Shown piece by piece: positions 9,175 to 17,612 of a stretch of 64,000 nt of DNA (position 1 is the first letter of the stretch; every line of letters begins with the position of its first letter). This stretch comes from JASHVB01 sp963780805 (GTDB lineage Bacteria; Pseudomonadota; Alphaproteobacteria; Acetobacterales; Acetobacteraceae): assembly GCA_963780805.1 (NCBI GenBank), contig CAWADP010000009.1, forward strand, positions 310,001 to 374,000, read 5' to 3'. The notes below the pieces were generated by a model that saw only the letters and a list, made by a program, of their open reading frames with translations, was not told the DNA's origin and did no database searches. A program made the translations under genes and the position numbers.

Positions 9175-11394
9175 ATGGACGGGGCCGATCCCAAGCGAAG
9201 CGGAAGCCGCGTGCGCCGGGTGCCGGTGCTGCTGCCTTACCCCTTCCCCGGCCCGTTCGACTATCGCGTGCCGCCGGGGTGCGACCCCCATCCCGGCGAT
9301 GTCGCGCTGGTGCCGCTGAACCGCCGCGAGGAACTGGGCGTCGTGTGGGACCCGCCGGAGGGCCATGAGGCAGGCGCGCCCGATGACTGGGTCCCCGACC
9401 ACAAGCTGAAGCCGCTGATCAGTCTGCTGCCAACGCCGCCGATGAAGCAGGAACTGCGGCGGCTGGTGGATTGGATGGCGGCCTACACGCTGGCGCCTCC
9501 GGGTGAGGTGATGGCGATGGCGCTGCGGGTGCCTCGCACCGCGCCGGGTCCGGCCACCGGGTGGCGGCTGGCGGAGCCGCTGCCGGATGTGCGCCTGACC
9601 GACGCTCGGCGCCAGGTCATCGAGGCGCTGCGGCAGGCGCAGCCCCGCACCACAACCGACCTGGCGGCCGCGGCCGGGGTCAGCCCCGGCGTCGTGCGGG
9701 GCCTGGCGGATGCCGGGCTGCTGCTGCCCGCGGCGATGCCGGCCTCGGCGCCGTTTGCCATCCCTGATCCGGACCATGCCGCGGCCCACGTCCTGTCGGC
9801 GGAGCAGGAGCACGCGGCGGTAAGCTTGCGGGAGGCGGTGGCGGCGCGGGCATTCTCGGTGACGCTGCTGGATGGCGTCACCGGTTCCGGCAAGACCGAG
9901 GTCTACCTGGAAGCCGTCTCCGAATGCCTGCGGCAGAACCGGCAGGCGCTGGTGCTGCTGCCGGAGATCGCGCTGTCCTCGCAATGGCTGGAGCGGTTCC
10001 AGCGCCGCTTCGGCGTCGCCCCCGCGGTGTGGCATTCCGACCTGACGTCCCGGGTGCGCCGCATCACCTGGCGTGCCGTCGCCGACGGCGCCGCGCCGGT
10101 GGTGGTGGGCGCCCGCTCGGCGTTGTTCCTGCCGTTCCCCGACCTCGGCCTGGTGGTGGTGGACGAGGAACACGAGACGGCATTCAAGCAGGAGGAAGGC
10201 GTCGTCTACCACGCCCGCGACATGGCGGTGGTTCGGGCGCGGTTCTGCCACGCGCCGGCGGTGCTCGTCTCGGCGACGCCCAGCCTGGAGACGGTCGCCA
10301 ACGTCGAAGCCGGCCGCTACCGCCGCATCACCCTGCCGAACCGGCACGGCGGCGCGGTGCTGCCTGACGTGGCGGCGATCGACCTGCGCGAGACGCCCCC
10401 CGCGCGCGGCCAATTCCTGGCTCCGCCGCTGATCGAGGCCGTCCGCGACACCCTGGCCCGTGGCGAGCAAGCCATGCTGTTCCTGAACCGCCGGGGCTAC
10501 GCGCCGCTGACGTTGTGCCGCCACTGCGGCCACCGCATGCAGTGCCCCAACTGCACCGCCTGGCTGGTGGAGCACCGCACCCGCCAGGAGCTGCAATGCC
10601 ACCATTGCGGCCACACCATCGCGATCCCTGCCGAGTGCCCCTCCTGCGGCGCCGCCAACAGCCTGACCGCCGTCGGCCCCGGCGTCGAACGCATCACCGA
10701 GGAAGCTGCCGCCCTGTTCCCCGACGCCAGGCGCCTGGTGATGGCGAGCGACACCATGCCCGGCCCGCACGCCGCCGCCGAAGCGTCCCGCGCCATCGCC
10801 GCGCGCGAGGTGGACCTGATCATCGGCACCCAGATCGTCGCCAAGGGTTGGCATTTTCCCCACCTGACGCTGGTGGGGGTGGTGGACGCCGACCTCGGCC
10901 TGGCAGGCGGCGACCTGCGCGCGGCAGAACGCACGGTGCAGTTGCTGCACCAGGTCGCCGGCCGCGCCGGCCGCGCCGAGGCGCCCGGGCGGGTGCTGCT
11001 GCAGACCTTTTCCCCCGAGCATGCGGTGATGCAGGCGCTGGTGGCGGGCGACCTGGCCGGGTTCATGGCGAGCGAAGCCGCGCAGCGCCGGCCGGGGCAC
11101 TGGCCGCCGTACGGACGGCTGGCGGCCCTGATCGTCAGCGCTGATTCCGCGCTGCTGGCGGATGCGCTGGCACGCGACCTGGGGCGGGCGGCACCGTCCG
11201 GGGAGGGGGTGGAGGTGCTGGGGCCGGCGCCGGCGCCGCTGGCCATCCTGCGCGGGCGGCACCGGCGGCGGCTGCTGCTGAAGACTCGGCGGGACGTGGC
11301 GGTGCAGCCGATTTTGCGGGAGTGGCTGGGGAAGGTCACGGTGCCGCGCGGGGGGCGGGTGGATGTGGATGTCGATCCGGTGTCGTTTCTGTAG
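9175..11394 (+). CDS. priA: Primosomal protein N' (PriA helicase)
   Basis: A 739-residue replication-restart helicase that recognises stalled forks and reloads DnaB. It shows the N-terminal 3'-DNA-binding domain (LPYPFPGPFDYRVP), Walker A GVTGSGKTEVYLEA near residue 236, DEEHETAFKQEEG near 330, then the zinc-binding insert with paired cysteines CRHCGHRMQCPNC and CHHCGH...CPSCG (about 447-487). ATG 9175 is preferred, with ATG 9151 possible. A decayed copy of this gene's last ~100 bases lies at 17231-17330. Confidence 0.95.
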   Translation: MDGADPKRSGSRVRRVPVLLPYPFPGPFDYRVPPGCDPHPGDVALVPLNRREELGVVWDPPEGHEAGAPDDWVPDHKLKPLISLLPTPPMKQELRRLVDWMAAYTLAPPGEVMAMALRVPRTAPGPATGWRLAEPLPDVRLTDARRQVIEALRQAQPRTTTDLAAAAGVSPGVVRGLADAGLLLPAAMPASAPFAIPDPDHAAAHVLSAEQEHAAVSLREAVAARAFSVTLLDGVTGSGKTEVYLEAVSECLRQNRQALVLLPEIALSSQWLERFQRRFGVAPAVWHSDLTSRVRRITWRAVADGAAPVVVGARSALFLPFPDLGLVVVDEEHETAFKQEEGVVYHARDMAVVRARFCHAPAVLVSATPSLETVANVEAGRYRRITLPNRHGGAVLPDVAAIDLRETPPARGQFLAPPLIEAVRDTLARGEQAMLFLNRRGYAPLTLCRHCGHRMQCPNCTAWLVEHRTRQELQCHHCGHTIAIPAECPSCGAANSLTAVGPGVERITEEAAALFPDARRLVMASDTMPGPHAAAEASRAIAAREVDLIIGTQIVAKGWHFPHLTLVGVVDADLGLAGGDLRAAERTVQLLHQVAGRAGRAEAPGRVLLQTFSPEHAVMQALVAGDLAGFMASEAAQRRPGHWPPYGRLAALIVSADSALLADALARDLGRAAPSGEGVEVLGPAPAPLAILRGRHRRRLLLKTRRDVAVQPILREWLGKVTVPRGGRVDVDVDPVSFL

Positions 11395-11444
11395 GGGTGG
11401 GGTGCGCTGGGGTGACGTCGTTACGGGCCTGATCGAACGCCGCA

Positions 11445-11780
11445 TTGCCGGGGGATGAGATGTCGCGTTTCGCTCGGCGGTTGGCCGGTTTTCGGCCGGT
11501 CCATGAGACCTTCCGGGGTGTCCGCTGGAAGCGACAAAACAGGCTGTGGCATGAGACCCATACCCGCAGGGACCCCCGGTTCTCCGCGGCGTGCAAGCTC
11601 GATTGGTCGCGAGTATTGAAGCGTCCGGACACCAGGCATTTGGACGGTCGGCAGCTTGGGATTGTCGGCCGTGTCGTCCACTTTGTGGTCTACGTGAAGC
11701 GCAATGGCTTCCTGCATGTGGTACGCATCCGATATGCCGACGACGACGAGGCGAACCTCTTCTTCCGCCAATACCCCTGA
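11445..11780 (+). CDS. Possible BrnT-like toxin, 5' part uncertain
   Basis: The second half of this 111-residue frame resembles BrnT ribonuclease toxins: a DWSRVLKRPDTR stretch, then two strands GRVVHFVVYVKRNG and HVVRIRYADDDEA in place of the family's R.RVISARKA...E. The first 45 residues show no family sequence, so the real start may be later or the gene may be damaged. The 3' end overlaps the start of the next small gene, the arrangement seen in brnTA modules. The assignment rests on weak similarity read by eye. Confidence 0.35.
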   Translation: MPGDEMSRFARRLAGFRPVHETFRGVRWKRQNRLWHETHTRRDPRFSAACKLDWSRVLKRPDTRHLDGRQLGIVGRVVHFVVYVKRNGFLHVVRIRYADDDEANLFFRQYP

Positions 11781-11994
11781 CCAGGAACCGGGCCGGGCAG
11801 ACCGGGGCATCGCGAAGCCGGCGCACAAGCTCAAGGTGTTGCCGAGCGATGCCGATGCCCGGCGCGCGATGGAGTGGATGAAGCGCGCGCAGCCTCAGGC
11901 GGAGGTCGTCTATGACGAGGTGGCGCCGAAGCAAACCTGGGAGGAATTGGCAAGGTTCCGGCCAGTGCCTTACCGGCGTTCGAAGAAGCCCTGA
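11734..11994 (+). CDS. Small protein overlapping the BrnT-like gene (candidate antitoxin)
   Basis: An 86-residue frame from ATG 11734, which overlaps the last 47 bases of the BrnT-like gene. It is charged, lacks membrane segments, and ends WEELARFRPVPYRRSKKP. The C-terminal TWEELARFRPV is reminiscent of the DEEFA..RP end of some BrnA-type antitoxins. No DNA-binding motif is clear. Its role is inferred mainly from position. Confidence 0.3.
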   Translation: MPTTTRRTSSSANTPDQEPGRADRGIAKPAHKLKVLPSDADARRAMEWMKRAQPQAEVVYDEVAPKQTWEELARFRPVPYRRSKKP

Positions 11995-12033
11995 AGCCCG
12001 GAAGCGCGTGCTGGTGCTTTCCCGCCGCTTGTT

Positions 12034-12151
12034 CTGGTGCATAGGGTTCTTGCACGAGAATTTCATGGGCACTGTTGGCGGCTTCGACCGAGGTGGAAGG
12101 CGCGGCCTGGGGCGCCTCTGGTGCAAGGGGTTCTTGCACCGGAATTTTGCG
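12034..12151. repeat. Direct repeat pair with internal hairpins
   Basis: Two imperfect 34-bp copies start at 12034 and 12118, 84 bases apart: CTGGTGCATAGGGTTCTTGC and CTGGTGCAAGGGGTTCTTGC, each followed by an AATTT tract. In the second copy GGTGCAAG and CTTGCACC pair across a 5-base loop. No gene is convincing around them. Confidence 0.6.
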
Positions 12152-12432
12152 TGCGCCGTTTGAGGACGCGGCCGGGATGGCCGCTTCGGCGTTGGCGCGT
12201 TTGGAGTGGGGCGGAAAAGCCCTGCCGGATACGTGGTCCCGGGGGTAGGACATTCCGCCGGCCAGAAGGCAAGGCCGGCCAGAAGGCAAGGCAGGACTGG
12301 CAGGGATCTGGCAGGGATCGCTGTCTCACGGACGTCTCGTTATGAATTCAGCGAACTCCACCGATCGACATGAGAGTCGACCGGGGTTGGTCTCACGATC
12401 GTCTCGTTTCGTTTCCTGTGAGATTGGGCCAT

Positions 12433-12547
12433 GGGCAGGGGGGCCTGCCAGCGCGGACGGTGCGGTTCGTGGCAAAGAAAGCATTGAAACGGGCAGGGGG
12501 GCCTGCGGCGCGGACGGTGCGGTTCGCGACAAAGAAAGCGTTGAAAC
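12433..12547. repeat. Tandem duplication of a 57-58 bp unit
   Basis: Two adjacent copies (12433-12490 and 12491-12547) begin GGGCAGGGGGGCCTGC and end AAAGAAAGC(A/G)TTGAAAC. They differ at a handful of positions. Part of the second copy is also the left arm of the inverted repeat that ends at 12735. Confidence 0.8.
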
Positions 12548-12735
12548 GCAGATCAGCAGCAGATGCACGCGGATGAACGCAGATGGGCCGGCAGCCGGCA
12601 TCCACGGCCGCGGTCGGTGTCGCAGGTCCGACGTGAATAGCCGCGATGCCGGGGCATGCTCAGGCCATCTGCGCGCGTCCGCGTGCATCTGCCGCTGATC
12701 TGCGTTTCAATGCTTTCTTTGCCGCGAACCGCACC
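12516..12735. repeat. Large imperfect inverted repeat with ~75-bp arms
   Basis: The left arm 12516-12590 (GGTGCGGTTCGCGACAAAG...) and right arm 12659-12735 (...CTTTGCCGCGAACCGCACC) are about 90% complementary over some 72 bases. The spacer is about 70 bases. Both arms carry the phrase CAGATGCACGCGGA, a type of intergenic repeat seen in other proteobacterial genomes. No transposase or terminal duplication is visible. Confidence 0.75.
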
Positions 12736-12837
12736 GGCGGGCGGGAGAAGCCACTGCTCACGGCGCAGAGGTCCTGGTGCTGCGGCATCGCGGCACGGCG
12801 CGACGCTGGCCGATGCGGCGGCACGAATCAGGATGGC

Positions 12838-12860
12838 GGGGCCAGCCATGCTCTGGCCCC
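12838..12860. terminator. Terminator-like hairpin downstream of the 278-residue hypothetical gene
   Basis: GGGGCCAG and CTGGCCCC pair across a 7-base loop. It lies 34 bases beyond the stop of the leftward gene at 12894. No T tract follows on the transcribed strand, so intrinsic termination is only possible. Confidence 0.35.
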
Positions 12861-12893
12861 GTTGATCAGGCGTGGGTGGTGCGAGCGCAGCGA

Positions 12894-13730
12894 TCAGGGC
12901 GGCCCGGTCGCGGTGGCCGCCACCGGGGCGATCGCCGGCGGTGTTGGACGGAACGGATCCTCCGGCGGCTCGCCGATGAGGAATCCCAGCACACGCCGGA
13001 TTCCGTCTTTCGTTTCCTCCGGAAATCCCAGGTTGGGGTGCTTCCAGCTCTCGCGGTCGAGCTGCTTTTCCCGCGCGCGCATGTCCCGGATCAGCTTGCC
13101 GACGCTGCCGCGATACCAGTGGATCGCCTCGAACAACATGGTCCAGAACGGGCCGAGGCACAGGCTTGGTGACACGCCGAGGTCGCGGCAGATAGCGGCG
13201 ACCGTCCGGCCGGGCGGGCGGCGGCGGACTTCCTTCTCGATGTCCTCCATGCTGGGCATGTTTTCGAAGGTGAGCGGCTGCTCCGGGCTGGTGCGGCGGG
13301 AGAGCGGCGGCTTGGGTTGCGGCGCGGACGGCGCTTCGGCTGATTGCAGTGCGGCGGCCAATTCCGTTGGCGGCGGGGCGGGCGGTTGTGCCGGGGAGCT
13401 GGCTCGGACGCGCGATGTCAGGACCAGGTCACGGCCGCGTCTCGCACGCTCCAGCAGGATGCGTTCCAGCGCCACCGCGCGCATGATGCCGCGGTGAATG
13501 TGAGGCAGAATAACGGCAAGGCTGGCGGTGCCGAAGAACTGCGCGATGGTGGCGAAGCCGCGCCAGAGCGCGCGATGCTCGATGGTTGCCACGAGATGGC
13601 GGCCATAGTCGGCCAGGATGGCCGCGATCTGAAGCATGACCGCCATTCGGTCGGACAAGGGTGGGCTGTCCCGATCCTTGGGGGGATCGGGCCGGGTGGA
13701 AAGGCCAGCGGAGGTTTGCGCGTCGGTCAT
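12894..13730 (-). CDS. Hypothetical protein, proline-rich linker and C-terminal helical domain
   Basis: A 278-residue protein of unknown function. Residues 30-95 are helical with a hydrophobic stretch (FFGTASLAVILPHIHRGI). Residues 110-150 are a proline/alanine-rich linker (SSPAQPPAPPPTE). The C-terminal part (TVAAICRDLGVSPSLCLGPFW, ESWKHPNLGFPEE) looks folded and includes what could be a weak helix-turn-helix (TVAAICRDLGVSPSL). GC and codon use match the neighbours. The gene stands alone between a repeat-rich region and the Mo-oxidoreductase operon. No function is assigned. Confidence 0.6.
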   Translation of the reverse strand: MTDAQTSAGLSTRPDPPKDRDSPPLSDRMAVMLQIAAILADYGRHLVATIEHRALWRGFATIAQFFGTASLAVILPHIHRGIMRAVALERILLERARRGRDLVLTSRVRASSPAQPPAPPPTELAAALQSAEAPSAPQPKPPLSRRTSPEQPLTFENMPSMEDIEKEVRRRPPGRTVAAICRDLGVSPSLCLGPFWTMLFEAIHWYRGSVGKLIRDMRAREKQLDRESWKHPNLGFPEETKDGIRRVLGFLIGEPPEDPFRPTPPAIAPVAATATGPP

Positions 13731-13848
13731 CGTTTGTAATATTAACTAACTACGGCTCGAAAAGCAAGCGCTTTTTTGGGGTGAGGTGATGTCGCGTCAG
13801 GAGGGTTCGGTCGGGGCGGGCTGTGAGCTGGCATTCCCGGCGGCGCCG

Positions 13849-14607
13849 TCAGACGCCAGCGAACCAGCCATAGCCCTGGTTCTCCCAGTAGCCGCCGGGA
13901 TACTTGTTGGTGACCTCGATCGCCTCCAGGTTCTTGGCGCTCTTGAAGCCGAGCTTGGTGGGGATGCGAAGCCGCAGCGGCGCCCCCCATTGCGGCAGCA
14001 GCGGCTTCTCCTCGAAATCGAGCGCCAGAATGGTCTGCGGTTGCAGCGCGCTGGCCATGTCGATGCTGGTAAAATAGCCGTCGAAGCATTTGAAGTAGAC
14101 GTAGCGGGCCGAAAGGTCGGCGCCGACGCGGCGCAGGAACGTGCCCAGCGGCACGCCGCTCCACTGGCCGATCTGGCTCCAGCCCTCGATGCAGATATGC
14201 CGGGTGATCTGCCCCTGCTGCGGCAGCGCCATCAGCGCCGGCACTGTCCAGGTCCGCCGATCGGTGACGAGGCCGCTGACATGGAGCACCCAGTTATCCG
14301 GTACCGGGCGCACCTGCCACTCCGCGTAATATGCGTTGAAGCGGAACGGGCGGGTAATGGCGCTGGCCGGATACGTCTCCGCCAGGCGCTGGCGGCTGAA
14401 TAGCGTTGCCTGGACCCGGTCGTCGAAGCGCAGCATCGCTTCCAACGCGGCGTCCACGCCGGAATGGGTCGAAAGGTCGCAGCCGGTCAGCATCGTCAAC
14501 GCGCCGAGCGAGAGCGCGCTCCGCAGGAAGCCACGACGGCGCAGCCTTTCCAACTCGGGATTGATCTCGGCCATGCTGACGGCCGGCTTGATGCGCTGGG
14601 TGCTCAT
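13849..14607 (-). CDS. Tat-exported molybdopterin-dependent oxidoreductase (sulfite oxidase/MsrP-like)
   Basis: A 252-residue periplasmic molybdopterin enzyme of the sulfite oxidase fold. Twin arginines in RRRGFLRSALSLGALTML form a Tat signal, and the TGC after it (MLTGCDL) also fits a lipobox, so it may be membrane anchored. ICIEGWSQIGQWSGV carries the Cys expected to bind molybdenum. WGAPLRLRIPTKLGFKSAK is typical of the family. Its ATG overlaps the stop of the cytochrome b gene by four bases (ATGA). Together they resemble the MsrP-MsrQ or SorA-cytochrome arrangement. The actual substrate is unknown. Confidence 0.85.
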   Translation of the reverse strand: MSTQRIKPAVSMAEINPELERLRRRGFLRSALSLGALTMLTGCDLSTHSGVDAALEAMLRFDDRVQATLFSRQRLAETYPASAITRPFRFNAYYAEWQVRPVPDNWVLHVSGLVTDRRTWTVPALMALPQQGQITRHICIEGWSQIGQWSGVPLGTFLRRVGADLSARYVYFKCFDGYFTSIDMASALQPQTILALDFEEKPLLPQWGAPLRLRIPTKLGFKSAKNLEAIEVTNKYPGGYWENQGYGWFAGV

Positions 14608-15230
14608 TGGTTTTCCTCGATCTCTGCGGGGACGGTGACGATCATCGACTTCAGCGTGCGCGGGAACATCACCACCATCGCGACATGGATGAGAACGAAG
14701 GCGACGATGCCGAACATGGTGGTGAGGTGGATGCCGCGGGCGATCGGATAGCCACCGAACAGTCCCGTCAGCCATCCCAACTGCACCGGCTTCCAGATGG
14801 CGAGGCCGGTCATCACTTGCAGGATGATGGCGATGATGACGCCGCCATAAAGCGCGCGCTGCACGGCGTTGTAGTGTCCTATGTGGTGCTTCAGGCGACC
14901 GCTCAGCGCGGCGGCCAGGTCGTGCACCACCTCGGTGGGGCGCGGTGGCTTCAGGTCGCGCCGGAAATGGCCACTGGCGAAGCCATAGATCAGATAGGCG
15001 ATGCCGTCGGCGAACAGCAGCCACATCGCGCTCAGGTGCCAGGCCAGCGCGCCGCCCAGCCAGCCGCCGAGGCCGGTCCAGGCCGGGAACATGAAGGGCA
15101 GGCTGGGCGAGGCGTTATAGATTTCCCAGCCGCTGAAGATCATGCAGCCCATGGCATAGACGCCGATCCAGTGCATGACGCGGATCGCGACCGGATGCGC
15201 CGGGCGGCGGCGTATTTCACGTCGGCTCAT
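14604..15230 (-). CDS. Cytochrome b561-type membrane protein, electron partner of the molybdopterin enzyme
   Basis: A 208-residue integral membrane protein with four to five hydrophobic segments and histidines spaced for two b-type haems: HPVAIRVMHWIG, ALAWHLSAMWLLF, and HLTTMFGIVAFVLIHVAMV. It belongs to the cytochrome b/b6 (b561 bacterial) domain family. It most likely carries electrons between the quinone pool and the periplasmic molybdopterin protein encoded by the overlapping downstream gene. It starts 58 bases after the corrected end of the secreted-protein gene upstream. Confidence 0.85.
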   Translation of the reverse strand: MSRREIRRRPAHPVAIRVMHWIGVYAMGCMIFSGWEIYNASPSLPFMFPAWTGLGGWLGGALAWHLSAMWLLFADGIAYLIYGFASGHFRRDLKPPRPTEVVHDLAAALSGRLKHHIGHYNAVQRALYGGVIIAIILQVMTGLAIWKPVQLGWLTGLFGGYPIARGIHLTTMFGIVAFVLIHVAMVVMFPRTLKSMIVTVPAEIEENQ

Positions 15231-15287
15231 AGCGGATGTTCCTTCTCGGGGTGGGAAGCCCCCGCGCCGGCGGCGCGGGGGTGTCCG

Positions 15288-15981
15288 TCACATCGGCGGC
15301 CTTACGCCGTCGACGCCGACCGCGACCGCGTTCGCCACGAGATCCGAGCCGGTCTCCGTCGCCTTGATGAAAACATCCCTCCCCTTGGTCACCAGGGCCT
15401 TGGTGCCGGGCTGGTAGGTCACGATCGGAGCGGTCGGCGGCACCAGCACGTCCTGCTTGCCACCGTTGTAAGTGACGACAAGATGCGTGAGGCCGCCGTT
15501 TGATTTCGATGCGGCGACATCGCCATTGGTCATCGGTACTGTTCACCTCCGGTACCGAGGTCGAGACAACAGAGACATTGCCGTTCGTCATGCTGCTGCT
15601 GGTCTGCGCGCCGCCGGAGAGTGTCGTGTCGGGAATCTTATCCCAGGCGTAGTGGCCTTCACCCACGCCGCGCATCGAGGGCGGGAAGACCACGACCTCC
15701 AGTGCGACCAGCGTGCCGCCGACATCCTTGGTTGCGGTGCCGATGTAGCTGCCTTTCTCGATCTTGTTGAGACTCGATTTCTCCACTTTCAGGTATTTGG
15801 TGTTGCCGGTCAGATCTATGGCGACGGGCTTGTGCGCATAGGTGTCGACGATCACCGAATCCGCGGTGGCCGACGCTATGGTCCCGCGCACGCGCTCCAC
15901 CGTCCCTGTCGCGGCGAGCGCCGCGGTTGAAGCAAGGGCGGAGGCCGCAATTGCCAGGCCAAGGATTCGCTTCGGGCTCAT
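15288..15981 (-). CDS. Secreted beta-rich protein (DUF5666-like), interrupted by one surplus base
   Basis: About 230 residues after correction. A Sec signal peptide (MSPKRILGLAIAASALASTAALA) is followed by beta-strand-rich sequence (GTVERVRGTIASATADSVIVDT) typical of small periplasmic DUF5666-type proteins. The frame reads well to SVPEVNST, then breaks at about 15534-15536. Dropping one base continues into MTNGDVAASKSNGG...VDGVRPPM and a stop at 15288. Uncorrected, the frame runs to 15217 with low-complexity sequence. It is probably the first gene of the operon with the cytochrome and molybdopterin genes. AAGGAGAAGAC precedes the ATG. Confidence 0.7.
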
Positions 15982-16059
15982 GTCTTCTCCTTCGGATTTT
16001 CATAGGCCGATTTGTCGGCCGTTGTTCGGAACGCAGTCCGGCGCGGAACTTAGGCAGGC

Positions 16060-16102
16060 CTGCTTCAGGTTCGCTTCGCGCTGACTTAAAATCGGATTTA
16101 AG
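16060..16102 (-). promoter_or_regulatory. Shared upstream element, copy 1 (before the DUF5666-like gene)
   Basis: On the coding strand the element reads TTAAATCCGATTTTAA (16101-16086), followed by GCGAAGCG...CTGAAGC. The 16-mer is nearly palindromic. It ends about 105 bases before the ATG at 15981. The same element lies about 110 bases before the ATG of the next secreted-protein gene. Confidence 0.5.
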
Positions 16103-16109
16103 GAACCTC

Positions 16110-16613
16110 TCAAAACGGCGAGAGGTCCCTCGATCGCGGGCAGGGCGATACGCTTGGCAAGCAGGTGTTCAGTTCGCGCCGTAGCGTTCGAAGATCCCGG
16201 TGGGCGGTGCCCACCGCCGCGAGCGACGACTGAAGGGCGCCGATGAGGGCCACGGTTACCGTGCACCGCGGACCCGCGCAGCTCCAGGTACCGATGCTGT
16301 AGCCTGGTTCGCTCAGAAGCTCCTGCTGGTCCCTGAGATATGATGAGCTGGAGCCGTCACCGACATGTGCCGCGGCGCCACCGTAATTGTACTGAAACGG
16401 CTCCTGAGTCGGCACGCTGGTGCCGTCGCCGACGAAGGCAGCCTTCATGGCAATCGCGCTTTCTGGGTCGTACGGCCCGAGCCGAGCGCTGTGTTGCATC
16501 AGGGTCACGTGGTCATATTGCGCGAATGGGCTCACCGTGGTTTGCGCAAGCGCCGTTCCAGTGCCGATCGCCAGAACCATTGCGGAAGCGATGGCGTAGA
16601 TTTTTGCGGTCAT
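16110..16613 (-). CDS. Small secreted protein of unknown function
   Basis: A 167-residue protein with a clear Sec signal peptide (MTAKIYAIASAMVLAIGTG, cleavage after ALAQ). The mature part has DHVTLMQHSARLGPYDPE and a Gly/Ser-rich segment, then a probable disulfide pair in WSCAGPRCTV. The C-terminal 50 residues look less ordered. The start is ATG 16613 behind AGGAGAAGATGAG. The upstream extension to 17159 crosses repeats and is not coding. No family recognised. Its promoter region shares an element with the DUF5666-like gene downstream, suggesting co-regulation. Confidence 0.5.
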   Translation of the reverse strand: MTAKIYAIASAMVLAIGTGTALAQTTVSPFAQYDHVTLMQHSARLGPYDPESAIAMKAAFVGDGTSVPTQEPFQYNYGGAAAHVGDGSSSSYLRDQQELLSEPGYSIGTWSCAGPRCTVTVALIGALQSSLAAVGTAHRDLRTLRRELNTCLPSVSPCPRSRDLSPF

Positions 16614-16698
16614 CTCATCTTCTCCTGTTAGTCGGGTGTGGAAGTCGGGTTGGAAGTGGTCCTGGAACACTGTCCGAGACGGACAAATAGGTGCGGAC

Positions 16699-16740
16699 GC
16701 TTCAAGGCTGCTTCGCCCTTGGTTAAAATCGGATTTAGGT
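16699..16740 (-). promoter_or_regulatory. Shared upstream element, copy 2
   Basis: The coding strand reads TAAATCCGATTTTAACC (around 16737-16721), then GGGCGAAGCAGCCTTGAAGC. It matches copy 1 at 16060-16102 in sequence, orientation and distance to the start codon. Confidence 0.5.
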
Positions 16741-16986
16741 GCGGTCCCGAGGTGCGCCACGGCGCGCGATGCCGCGCGGTTGCGGTACGCTTCAACGGCC
16801 CCAACGAGTGGGTGGCCGATGATGGACCCCATCTCATAAAATCGCTGGATATAGACCATGTATGCGATGGCGAGGCGATGATCGCCCCTCAGAGTCTGTT
16901 CGGAAACTGCTTCAGGCTCTGCTTGAGTTTGTTTGCTTTCCGGCGGACGACGAGGGAACGAGTAAGAACGAGGCCACAGAGAATCA

Positions 16987-17063
16987 TTCACCACGAAGGC
17001 ACGAAGCCACGAAGACTGTATCCATGGCTTCGTGGCTTGGTGGCTTCGTGCCTTCGCGGTGAA
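16987..17063. repeat. Intergenic inverted repeat of the CACGAAGGCACGAAGCCACGAAG type
   Basis: The left arm 16987-17014 (TTCACCACGAAGGCACGAAG...) pairs with 17028-17063 (...GCTTCGTGCCTTCGCGGTGAA). The right arm holds eight extra bases. Sequences of this kind are common intergenic repeats in many bacteria. No coding capacity. Confidence 0.75.
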
Positions 17064-17171
17064 TTTTACCGATGCAACCAACCGATTCTGAATATTGGAT
17101 TTGTTCCCGGACGGACACTCAGATGAACGGTGCGCAGTCCCCTCCAGGTCGGATCCCAACGGTCCTCATGC

Positions 17172-17223
17172 GCGCGATGGCCCTGCGCGATGGCCCTGCG
17201 CGATGGCGCTGCGCGATGGCCCT
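17172..17223. repeat. 13-bp tandem repeat, four copies
   Basis: GCGCGATGGCCCT is repeated four times head to tail, with one C-to-G change in copy three. It abuts the priA-derived fragment. Since 13 is not a multiple of three, it shifts frame each unit and is not coding. Confidence 0.85.
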
Positions 17224-17230
17224 GGAGGAC

Positions 17231-17330
17231 GGGATCGAAGTGCTGAGACAGGCGCCGCTGGCCATCCTGCGTGGGTGCCACCGCCGGCGGCGGCTGAAGA
17301 CGCGGTGGGACGTGGGGCGGGGCAGCCCTC
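17231..17330 (+). pseudogene. Decayed copy of the 3' end of priA
   Basis: The fragment encodes GIEVLRQAPLAILRGCHRRR then LKTRWDVG, which lines up with the C-terminal end of PriA in this same window (GVEVLGPAPAPLAILRGRHR...LKTRRDVA, bases about 11209-11315). The DNA match is roughly 80% with short gaps. No other part of priA is nearby, so only the gene end was copied. What lies between it and the next gene was not recognised. Confidence 0.65.
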
Positions 17331-17612
17331 CCGGAGATGCTTCAGCTCGGCGAGCTGGTGACCTCCCGGGCTGCCCATGCCGTGGATGCACATCTTCCGC
17401 CCCCGATGCCCTCGGCGGTAAGGGTGCGGACGGGATCGTATTTGCTGGTCAGCCGCCGGCACGCCGAGCGCCGCCGATCACAGCGAGAATCCCGCCCCAG
17501 GCATCATAAAGCATCTGTTAACTGCTCTGTCGTACGTTTCCGACAACCACCCAACGACGAGCCGCGGGTCCTGTCGACCCGCCAATACCGGCGCACTACC
17601 CGCCGCAATCAG

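Noticed and set aside
9166..12126. Very long minus-strand frame (986 codons)
   Set aside because: It is the antisense shadow of priA. Composition is His/Arg/Pro-rich and no family sequence is present.
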